From CABZJG01 sp965659715 (GTDB lineage Bacteria > Pseudomonadota > Alphaproteobacteria > Rhodobacterales > Rhodobacteraceae): 15,378 nt of DNA. The position numbers were made by a program, and so were the translations under genes. Shown here piece after piece: positions 7,715 through 13,244 of this stretch (position 1 is its first letter; each line of letters begins with the position of its first letter). The stretch covers positions 1 to 15,378 of the forward strand of contig CBFHXE010000062.1 in NCBI GenBank assembly GCA_965659715.1. The letters are read 5' to 3'. Below the pieces are notes generated by a model. The model ran no database searches and was not told the DNA's origin. It saw only the letters and a list, made by a program, of their open reading frames with translations.

Positions 7715-8787
7715 CTGACATTGCTATCATCGGAGGCGGCATCGCAGGGCTTTCCGTCGCAGCGCGTCTTGCACCGCACGCAGACGTGATACTGCTCGAG
7801 GCAGAAGATCAGCTCGGCTATCACGCCAGCAGTCGCTCGGCTGCCGTTTTCATAGAAAAATACGGAAATGCCGTGGTTCGGGCTCTGAACAGTGCAAGTG
7901 TTCCATATTTGAAAACCGCTGCCGGCGGCGTGCTGGGTCCGCGCGGCATGATGCTTGTGGGCACACCAGATGAGAAAGATGATTTTCGGTCCCAAGCACA
8001 CGGTTTTGGACTTGAGGAGCTGCCCCCAGAGGAGGCCATCCAGAAAGTGCCGCTTTTGTCCCCCACTCAGCTTGGCCTTGCAGCTTTTCGCGAAGATGTC
8101 TTCGACATAGACACGGATCTTTTACTGCAGAGTTTTCGCCGCGATGCGCAGGCGCATGTTGCGGCTATTCATACCAAGGCAGCAGTCACTGCAATCGATC
8201 ATCAAAATGGGCAGTGGTTGATCACGGCTGGCGGTGAAGTTCATACCGCTAATCTGCTGGTGAACGCTGCTGGTGCTTGGGCAGATCCTATCGCAGGTTT
8301 GGCAGGGATTGATCCCATTGGAATTACGCCTTACCGGCGTTCAATGGCGCGTATTCCGGTTCCGGGTGGATATGACGCCCGTGAATGGCCATTGCTCGAA
8401 GGGATTAATGAACGCTGGTATGCCAAACCGGATGCAGGTCAGCTGTTGGTGTCACCCGCTGATGAAGATCCAATGCCTCCTCAAGATGCTTGGGCTGACG
8501 ATATGGTCTTGGCCGAGGGCCTTGCGCGGTTCGAGGAAATCATGCGCCACCCAGTAGAGCGGGTGACAAAAAATTGGGCTGGTTTGCGCAGCTTTGCGCC
8601 CGATCATGCGCTTGTCATAGGCTCGGATCTAAAGCAGCCAGCGTTTTTCTGGTTGGCTGGTCAGGGAGGCTATGGGTTTCAAACTGCGGCTGCGGCCAGT
8701 CAGTTGGCTGCGGATTTGATTTTGCACCGCACGCCTGAGCTTGACCGCGATCTATGTGCTCAGCTATCGCCAACAAGATTTCGCTAA
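7711..8787 (+). CDS. FAD-dependent D-amino-acid dehydrogenase-like oxidoreductase (DAO family, DauA-like)
   Basis: This 358-residue flavoprotein belongs to the DAO family. The N-terminus is a dinucleotide-binding fold, GGGIAGLSVAARL (residues 8-20), with the acidic end of strand two at LLEAE (28-32). HASSRSAAVFIEKYGN (from H38) follows as a flavin/active-site loop. LVNAAGAWADPIAGLAG, a YAKPDAGQLLVSPADEDP segment, NWAGLRSFAPD (Arg293) and GQGGYGFQT (318-324) resemble Pseudomonas aeruginosa D-arginine dehydrogenase DauA, as I recall that sequence, more than glycine oxidase. By analogy it would oxidise a D-amino acid to the imino acid and pass electrons to a quinone or other non-oxygen acceptor; the actual substrate is unknown. 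GGAGG at 7702-7706 gives a good ribosome binding site, and the ATG overlaps the upstream stop. A small hairpin spans its stop codon. Confidence 0.88.
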   Translation: MTDIAIIGGGIAGLSVAARLAPHADVILLEAEDQLGYHASSRSAAVFIEKYGNAVVRALNSASVPYLKTAAGGVLGPRGMMLVGTPDEKDDFRSQAHGFGLEELPPEEAIQKVPLLSPTQLGLAAFREDVFDIDTDLLLQSFRRDAQAHVAAIHTKAAVTAIDHQNGQWLITAGGEVHTANLLVNAAGAWADPIAGLAGIDPIGITPYRRSMARIPVPGGYDAREWPLLEGINERWYAKPDAGQLLVSPADEDPMPPQDAWADDMVLAEGLARFEEIMRHPVERVTKNWAGLRSFAPDHALVIGSDLKQPAFFWLAGQGGYGFQTAAAASQLAADLILHRTPELDRDLCAQLSPTRFR

Positions 8788-8801
8788 TCACCAGCGAATT
8801 T
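8780..8801 (+). terminator. Weak terminator-like hairpin over the DAO-gene stop codon
   Basis: TTCGCT (8780-8785) pairs perfectly with AGCGAA (8793-8798) around a 7-nt loop, followed by only three T residues (8799-8801). The stem includes the first base of the TAA stop. The short U tract makes this a weak or doubtful terminator. Confidence 0.35.
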
Positions 8802-8825
8802 ATGCCGTCTGGCTTTAAAGCGCGA

Positions 8826-8853
8826 TTGTAATTTTTACCCCGCCCGTTAGAGT
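8826..8853 (+). promoter_or_regulatory. Possible promoter for the 85-residue protein gene
   Basis: TTGTAA (8826-8831), a 16-bp spacer and TAGAGT (8848-8853) place transcription start at about 8860, exactly the ATG. The gene has only a poor GTGAAG in place of a ribosome binding site, so a leaderless transcript is possible. The assignment rests on weak hexamers. Confidence 0.3.
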
Positions 8854-8859
8854 GAAGTT

Positions 8860-9117
8860 ATGTTTAGTATAGAACATGAATTTGACTCGACTGTCGTGAC
8901 ATTGGTTGACGAAGGTCAAAACCCCCTGCATGAAGATGTGATTGTCAATAGTTTTGCCGAATGCATTACCGTAGAGCAATATGATCCAGTTAGTGACCGG
9001 ATGCAGAAAGTCAGTTTCTCAATCACCCAAATGCGCGATCTGGCAGCGGCGATATCTTTGCCCGAAGGGGTCTATTCACGCTTTGTCGAAGATGATGAAA
9101 TTGAAGCTGTCGAGTAG
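8860..9117 (+). CDS. Conserved small acidic protein of unknown function (85 aa)
   Basis: This complete small reading frame is clearly acidic (Asp/Glu-rich at both ends, ending EDDEIEAVE), with no signal peptide, membrane segment or Cys, so it should be cytosolic. The segments NSFAECITVEQYDPVSDR, SFSITQMRDLAAAISLPEGVYSR and HEFDSTVVTLVDEG look like an ordered alternating strand/helix fold rather than a random frame. From memory, similar short proteins occur widely in Rhodobacterales genomes without an assigned role, and I cannot name a domain. It stands alone: a weak hairpin precedes it and the next gene is on the opposite strand. No ribosome binding site of note precedes the ATG. I am fairly sure it is a gene and claim no function. 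Confidence 0.75.
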   Translation: MFSIEHEFDSTVVTLVDEGQNPLHEDVIVNSFAECITVEQYDPVSDRMQKVSFSITQMRDLAAAISLPEGVYSRFVEDDEIEAVE

Positions 9118-9171
9118 TGTGAATTGAAACTTATGGAGACTTGAAACTGACTTTTGGGGTCGGCTAGGTCG

Positions 9172-9447
9172 TCACGCGTGATCATTACCGTATAGTTCGT
9201 CGATCTGCTTTTGTTGCAAGATATGGCTGCGCTTGCCCAAATATGAACCCCAAGTGGTGACACAAAATGGCACGCAATAGGTAAGAAACACTTTCCAAAG
9301 AGGGGGAAATTGGCCGCTAAAAATAGTATCACCATGGTTGATTAGGGTCAGGATTGATCCGACAACACAGGCGGTCAAGAAAGCTTTTTTCGGAGTCCCA
9401 TCGGTAAAAGCGAGATCTAAAAATTTGACACTATATTTGTCAGCCAT
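9172..9447 (-). CDS. nrtS: NrtS-family small membrane protein (putative nitrate/nitrite transporter)
   Basis: This 91-residue protein has two hydrophobic segments. The first, around residues 20-44, contains VVGSILTLINHGD; the second, around 50-71, contains FLTYCVPFCVTTWGSYLG. The INHGD end of helix one and the YCVPFCVTT core of helix two are the hallmarks I associate with the NrtS family, named from cyanobacterial work on nitrate/nitrite transport. I chose the ATG at 9447 because GGAGG (9458-9454 on the minus strand) sits 6 nt upstream; an in-frame ATG at 9483 would add 12 residues ahead of that site. With only two helices it must oligomerise to form a pathway. No nitrate or nitrite reductase gene is in the window, so function rests on family resemblance alone. 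It is convergent with the 85-residue gene and divergent from the DUF3833 lipoprotein gene. Confidence 0.78.
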   Translation of the reverse strand: MADKYSVKFLDLAFTDGTPKKAFLTACVVGSILTLINHGDTIFSGQFPPLWKVFLTYCVPFCVTTWGSYLGKRSHILQQKQIDELYGNDHA

Positions 9448-9465
9448 GGGTATCCTCCAAAACGC

Positions 9466-9494
9466 GACATAGCAAAAACACATTAAACATGCAA
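9466..9494 (-). promoter_or_regulatory. Possible promoter for the NrtS-family gene
   Basis: On the minus strand TTGCAT (9494-9489), a 17-bp spacer and TATGTC (9471-9466) point toward the gene and would start transcription near 9459, beside the GGAGG ribosome binding site. Both hexamers match the consensus at only three positions. The remaining 9495-9598 between the divergent genes is AT-rich, and I see nothing certain in it. Confidence 0.25.
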
Positions 9495-9598
9495 ATCTAG
9501 CGCGCGCTTTTTTCTTGGCCGAATTGATTTTGGGGATAAAATCAGAACTGGAAACCTAAAAAATCCGATCCATATTCTAGAACAGAGGAGCTTTTGTT

Positions 9599-10126
9599 AT
9601 GAAAAACTTATTTCTAGCACTCACGGCTTTGGTTTTTTTGGCCAGTTGCAGCGGAAAGCCATCGCTTGATGATGAAAAGCTGTCAGATCGTGAATTTCGT
9701 TTAGAACAGTTTTTTGCCGGAAAAACCAAGGCGCATGGCCAATTTCAGGATATTTTGGGTAATGTTTCAAGGCGCTTTGAGGTGGATATTACTGGTACTT
9801 GGGATGGCCGTTTACTCACCATGGTAGAAGATTTCACCTATGCAGATGGTAGTGAAGAGCAGCGAATTTGGAAGCTGACCAAAACTGGCCTAAATACATG
9901 GTCTGGAACCGCCGATGGTGTGATCGGTGATGCCTTTGGTGAAACACGCGGTGATACGTTTAACTGGGGTTATAAAATTGATCTTCCAGTGCCGGATGGA
10001 ACCATGCGCGTGGTGTTTGATGATTGGATGTGGCAGCTCAGCGATACGCGTGTTTTGAACCGGGCCTATATGAGCAAATATGGTTTTCCCCTAGGTGAAG
10101 TGGTGATTTACTTCGAAAAAGAATAG
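9599..10126 (+). CDS. DUF3833-family lipoprotein
   Basis: This 175-residue protein has a lipoprotein signal: basic MKN, a hydrophobic core, then lipobox L14-A15-S16-C17. It should be lipidated on Cys17 and membrane-anchored facing the periplasm. The mature part fits the DUF3833 family as I recognise it. Its landmarks are FFAGKTKAHGQFQDILGN, RRFEVDITGTWDG, MVEDFTYADGSEEQRIWKL, RGDTFNWGYKIDLPVPDG and DDWMWQLSDTRVLNRAYMSK. The predicted fold is mostly beta strand, rich in Trp and Asp, without obvious catalytic residues. The family has no established function that I know of. AGAGGAG at 9584-9590 gives a good ribosome binding site 8 nt before the ATG. It is a single gene with no clear terminator after it and is divergent from the NrtS gene. 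Confidence 0.85.
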   Translation: MKNLFLALTALVFLASCSGKPSLDDEKLSDREFRLEQFFAGKTKAHGQFQDILGNVSRRFEVDITGTWDGRLLTMVEDFTYADGSEEQRIWKLTKTGLNTWSGTADGVIGDAFGETRGDTFNWGYKIDLPVPDGTMRVVFDDWMWQLSDTRVLNRAYMSKYGFPLGEVVIYFEKE

Positions 10127-10261
10127 CAGCGCGTGTTCAGAAGTTAGCACAGAAAGACCCGCGCTTAGGAAAAGAGAATATTGGCATAGCTCAAAGAGCG
10201 TCATACTGGGTTCCCAAGGCTGGCGCATTTCTCAACAAATAACCATGTTTAAAATCAACTC

Positions 10262-10290
10262 TTGCAGACTCAGAATAATGCGCCTATATC
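10262..10290 (+). promoter_or_regulatory. Probable promoter of the rimP-nusA-ylxR-infB operon
   Basis: TTGCAG (10262-10267), a 17-bp spacer and TATATC (10285-10290) place transcription start near 10297, giving a leader of about 78 nt. AATAAT at 10274-10279 is another -10-like string but has no matching -35. Between the lipoprotein gene and this site (10127-10261) I see no gene, no good terminator and no tRNA. Confidence 0.4.
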
Positions 10291-10294
10291 GTTT

Positions 10295-10374
10295 CCAACA
10301 GCGGCGTGTTGGGCAACCAACTCTCCACCGGAAATCTCAACGGGCCGCGTGCCCGTTTTTTTGTATCTGGACGA
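10295..10374 (+). promoter_or_regulatory. rimP operon leader with competing hairpins (attenuator-like)
   Basis: The leader holds alternative base-pairings. CCAACA (10295-10300) can pair with TGTTGG (10307-10312), while GTTGG within that same segment can instead pair with CCAAC (10317-10321) around a GCAA loop, so the two hairpins are mutually exclusive. GCGGC (10301-10305) can also pair with GCCGC (10344-10348), which would invade the terminator stem downstream. This is the layout of a transcription attenuator. I recall that leaders with premature terminators before rimP have been proposed as an RNA family from bacterial attenuator surveys, but I cannot check that this sequence belongs. If transcription starts at 10297 the first hairpin loses its outer pairs. 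No ligand-binding core that I recognise is present. Confidence 0.5.
10339..10362 (+). terminator. Strong intrinsic terminator immediately before rimP
   Basis: AACGGGC (10339-10345) and GCCCGTT (10351-10357) form a perfect 7-bp stem with a 5-nt loop and a run of seven T residues (10356-10362). It ends 12 nt before the rimP ATG. As a hairpin this is canonical. Its position just in front of an essential operon and behind a promoter-like site suggests regulated read-through rather than simple operon separation. Confidence 0.85.
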
Positions 10375-10947
10375 ATGACAAACGATTTGATTGCCACAGC
10401 TGCCCTAGACCGACGTCTTGCGGATATCATTACCCCCGTTATCGAGGATATGGGGTTTGAGTTGGTGCGCGTGCGTTTAATGAGCGGCAGTCAAACCACG
10501 TTGCAAGTGATGGCCGACAAAAATGGCGGTGGCATCGAAGTTGATGATCTGGCAGAAATTTCCACGGCGATTAGCGCTGTTTTGGATGTCGAGGATCCAA
10601 TTATAGAAGCCTACACACTCGAAGTTTCAAGCCCCGGTATTGACAGGCCGCTGACCCGGCTGGCAGATTTTGATACTTTTGAAGGCTATGAGGCCCGCCT
10701 TGAGACCAGTGAATTGATCGACGGCCAACGCCGCTTTAAAGGCGTTTTGGCTGGCACCGAAGGACAAGATGTTTTGATCAATATCGACGCTGGCACGATC
10801 GGGCTAAATTTTGAGTGGCTCAGTGACGCTAAATTGATCCTGACTGACGAATTGATCACCCAAATGCTGCGCCAACGCAAAACCGCTGACGCGCTTAACG
10901 AAGAACGTTTTGATGACATCGAGACCGAAGGGTCCGAGGAGGAGTAA
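10375..10947 (+). CDS. rimP: Ribosome maturation factor RimP
   Basis: This 190-residue protein is needed for 30S subunit maturation in the cytoplasm. The N-terminal domain runs from LIATAALDRRLADIITPVIE through MGFELVRVRLM. The conserved catalytic-looking segment VSSPGIDRPL and the preceding DDLAEISTAISAVLDVEDPI helix region are diagnostic. The C-terminal Sm-like domain covers FKGVLAGTEGQDVLINI to about AKLILTDELI, and an acidic tail ends EGSEEE. I chose the ATG at 10375: an upstream in-frame GTG at 10306 would force translation through the terminator hairpin and adds residues unlike RimP. Only GGA at 10369-10371 serves as ribosome binding site, so translation may be weak or structure-dependent. 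It is first of four operon genes, with two bases between its stop and nusA. The C-terminus is longer than in many homologues. Confidence 0.95.
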   Translation: MTNDLIATAALDRRLADIITPVIEDMGFELVRVRLMSGSQTTLQVMADKNGGGIEVDDLAEISTAISAVLDVEDPIIEAYTLEVSSPGIDRPLTRLADFDTFEGYEARLETSELIDGQRRFKGVLAGTEGQDVLINIDAGTIGLNFEWLSDAKLILTDELITQMLRQRKTADALNEERFDDIETEGSEEE

Positions 10948-10949
10948 AA

Positions 10950-12575
10950 ATGGCAATCACCTCTGCAAACCAACTTGAGCTTTTGCAAACCGCCGAGGCT
11001 GTCGCTCGTGAAAAAATGATCGACCCAATTTTGGTGATCGAAGCCATGGAAGAAAGCCTCGCTCGGGCGGCCAAGTCGCGCTACGGCGCTGAAATGGATA
11101 TTCGGGTCGCAATCGACCGGAAAACTGGTCGGGCAGCGTTCACGAGAGTACGCACAGTGGTCGAAGACGCAGAGCTGGAAAACTATCAAGCTGAAATGAC
11201 GGTTGACCAAGCACAGCAATATCTTGAAAATCCGGCAGTTGGCGACCAGTTTATCGAAGAAATTCCGCCTGTTGATATGGGCCGCATTGCGGCGCAGTCT
11301 GCCAAACAAGTGATTTTGCAAAAAGTCCGTGAAGCCGAGCGTGATCGCCAGTATGAAGAGTTCAAGGATCGCGCAGGTACGATTATCAACGGTCAGGTCA
11401 AACGCGAGGAATACGGCAATGTGATTGTCGATGTAGGGCGCGGAGAAGCAATCCTAAGGCGCAATGAAAAAATTGGCCGTGAAAGCTACCGCCCAAATGA
11501 TCGCATTCGCTGCTATATTAAAGAAGTACGCCGCGAAACCAGAGGTCCGCAGATTTTCCTTAGCCGCACCGACCCGCAGTTCATGGCTGAGCTGTTTAAA
11601 ATGGAAGTGCCGGAAATCTATGAAGGCGTGATCGAGATTAAATCGGTCGCGCGCGACCCCGGATCGCGCGCTAAAATTGCGGTGATTACCAATGATAATT
11701 CAATTGATCCTGTGGGGGCCTGTGTTGGTATGCGCGGCAGCCGGGTGCAGGCCGTGGTGAATGAGCTACAGGGCGAAAAGATCGATATTATTCCTTGGAA
11801 TGAAGACCAGCCCACATTTTTGGTCAATGCGCTACAACCAGCTGAGGTTAGCAAAGTTGTTCTGGATGAAGAAGCCGAGCGCATAGAAGTGGTTGTGCCC
11901 GAAGAACAGCTGAGCTTGGCCATTGGGCGTCGCGGTCAGAACGTGCGCTTGGCCAGCCAGCTTACGGGTCTAGATATTGATATAATGACCGAGGCCGAGG
12001 AAAGCGCACGCCGGCAGAAAGAATTTGAAGAGCGTACGCAACTCTTTATTGAAACCCTCGATCTGGATGAATTCTTTGCCCAATTGCTGGTTTCTGAAGG
12101 CTTTACCAACCTTGAAGAGGTTGCCTATGTCGAGCTTGAAGAGCTGCTGGTGATCGATGGTGTAGATGAAGGCACAGCAGAAGAGCTGCAAACCCGCGCC
12201 CGCGAACATCTCGAAGAACAGGCCCGTAAGGCGCTTGAACGTGCTCGCGAGTTGGGCGCCGAAGATAGCCTGATTAACTTTGAAGGTCTGACACCGCAGA
12301 TGGTTCAGGTTTTGGCAGAAGATGGTATCAAGACGCTTGATGATTTTGCAACCTGCGCAGATTGGGAACTGGCCGGCGGTTGGACGACTGTCGACGGTGA
12401 ACGGGTGAAAGATGATGGCCTGCTTGAGCCCTTTGATGTGAGCCTTCAAGAGGCACAGGACTTTGTCATGACAGCCCGGATTACGTTGGGTTGGGTTGAT
12501 CCAGATGATTTAGTTCAGGACGCTGATGAGGAAGTGGAAGGTGAGCCTGAAACGGCCCCTGAGACGGCATCTTAA
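10950..12575 (+). CDS. nusA: Transcription elongation/termination factor NusA
   Basis: This 541-residue protein binds RNA polymerase and modulates pausing, termination and antitermination. The N-terminal polymerase-binding domain is residues 1 to about 130 (NQLELLQTAEAVAREK, EAMEESLARAAKSRYG). It is followed by an S1 domain near 138-205 (GTIINGQVKREEYGN, VDVGRGEAIL). KH1 spans about 225-300 with the GACVGMRGSR loop near 256, and KH2 about 310-350 with LAIGRRGQNVRLAS. The C-terminus has two helix-hairpin-helix-like acidic repeats (around 380-425 and 445-520), as in proteobacterial NusA, and a very acidic tail. GGAGGAG across the rimP stop is the ribosome binding site. Length and domain order are normal for alphaproteobacteria, and I see no defect. 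Confidence 0.97.
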   Translation: MAITSANQLELLQTAEAVAREKMIDPILVIEAMEESLARAAKSRYGAEMDIRVAIDRKTGRAAFTRVRTVVEDAELENYQAEMTVDQAQQYLENPAVGDQFIEEIPPVDMGRIAAQSAKQVILQKVREAERDRQYEEFKDRAGTIINGQVKREEYGNVIVDVGRGEAILRRNEKIGRESYRPNDRIRCYIKEVRRETRGPQIFLSRTDPQFMAELFKMEVPEIYEGVIEIKSVARDPGSRAKIAVITNDNSIDPVGACVGMRGSRVQAVVNELQGEKIDIIPWNEDQPTFLVNALQPAEVSKVVLDEEAERIEVVVPEEQLSLAIGRRGQNVRLASQLTGLDIDIMTEAEESARRQKEFEERTQLFIETLDLDEFFAQLLVSEGFTNLEEVAYVELEELLVIDGVDEGTAEELQTRAREHLEEQARKALERARELGAEDSLINFEGLTPQMVQVLAEDGIKTLDDFATCADWELAGGWTTVDGERVKDDGLLEPFDVSLQEAQDFVMTARITLGWVDPDDLVQDADEEVEGEPETAPETAS

Positions 12576-12602
12576 CCTTTCGTAAATCAAGCTAGGAGCA
12601 TC

Positions 12603-13244
12603 ATGTCACGTACCGCGACAGAAAAGAAATCAGCACAGCAGCCTGAGCGTAAATGTATCGCTACTGGTGAAGTGCAGCCAAAGCATGGGCTTATTCGATT
12701 TGTCGTCGGACCGGATCAAATGGTGGTGCCGGATGTTCTAGAGAAGCTGCCCGGTCGGGGGATATGGGTTGCTGCAGACCGGCAGGCTCTTGAAAAAGCA
12801 TGTAAAGCTGGACTATTTTCGCGCAGCGCAAAAACGGCAGTTAAACTTTCCGAGCACCTGCTTGGAGATCTTGAACGGCAATTGGCGCGTCGTGTGGTCG
12901 ATTTAATAAGCTTGGCACGCAAGTCAGGGCGCGCTGTAGCGGGTTATGAAAAAGTCAAAGACTGGTTGGTAAAAGATCAGGCGGAAGTTCTGCTGCAGTC
13001 GAGCGATGGGTCCGAACGCGGCAAGTCAAAACTAAGCACGCCTTATGGCGGGTCTTTCATCGGGTGGCTTACATCAGATGAACTTGGCGCGGCATTTGGG
13101 CGACAAACTGTGATTCATTGCGCGCTTACGTCTGGCGGAATAACGCAGCGTGTAGTAGATGAGGCGCAAAGACTGAAAGGTCTGCGCGGAATTGACGGTG
13201 GCTCTGCCCCGTCCAGAAGGAAAAGACAGCTAGATGAGCGATAG
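12603..13244 (+). CDS. YlxR-domain RNA-binding protein fused to an L7Ae-like domain
   Basis: This 213-residue protein sits in the conserved nusA-infB interval. The N-terminal YlxR (DUF448) domain covers residues 12 to about 90, with ERKCIATGE (15-23) and LPGRGIWVA (49-57), the family's RNA-contact motifs. The C-terminal domain, from LARRVVDLISLARKSGRAVAGYEKV to about residue 195, resembles L7Ae/L30e-type RNA-binding proteins (YlxQ in Firmicutes), so the two proteins encoded separately in Bacillus are fused here. The tail is basic (SRRKRQ). AGGAG (12594-12598) is the ribosome binding site. The stop overlaps the infB start by 11 nt. The precise role is not settled in the family; RNA or ribosome-assembly contact is likely. 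Confidence 0.92.
   Translation: MSRTATEKKSAQQPERKCIATGEVQPKHGLIRFVVGPDQMVVPDVLEKLPGRGIWVAADRQALEKACKAGLFSRSAKTAVKLSEHLLGDLERQLARRVVDLISLARKSGRAVAGYEKVKDWLVKDQAEVLLQSSDGSERGKSKLSTPYGGSFIGWLTSDELGAAFGRQTVIHCALTSGGITQRVVDEAQRLKGLRGIDGGSAPSRRKRQLDER

Noticed and set aside
9124..9148. Direct repeat TTGAAACT at 9124-9131 and 9141-9148
   Set aside because: Eight bases at 17-nt spacing between two gene ends, with no third copy and no operator context; could be chance.
9172..9181. 10-bp palindrome TCACGCGTGA
   Set aside because: It covers the last codons of the NrtS-like gene, has no loop or T tract, and is too short to call a regulatory site.
9515..9542. TTGGCC-16 bp-TAAAAT as a promoter for the DUF3833 lipoprotein
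   Set aside because: Only the -10 is good; other combinations in this AT-rich stretch are equally plausible, so no site was called.
10127..10261. Possible tRNA or small RNA between the lipoprotein gene and rimP, as near rimP in enterobacteria
   Set aside because: No cloverleaf, no CCA-type acceptor pairing and no promoter-hairpin-T-run arrangement could be found in this stretch.
10306..10374. Extended rimP start at GTG 10306
   Set aside because: The extra 23 residues are encoded by the hairpin and T-run DNA, and the start lies only about 9 nt after the predicted transcription start.
10245..10460. A 71-codon frame starting upstream of rimP and running through the leader
   Set aside because: It overlaps rimP out of frame, crosses the terminator hairpin, has no ribosome binding site and an unprotein-like composition.
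10686..11321. Antisense open frame opposite rimP/nusA (211 codons)
   Set aside because: It crosses the end of rimP and the start of nusA, both strongly conserved on the plus strand, and its translation is low-complexity Ser/Cys-rich.
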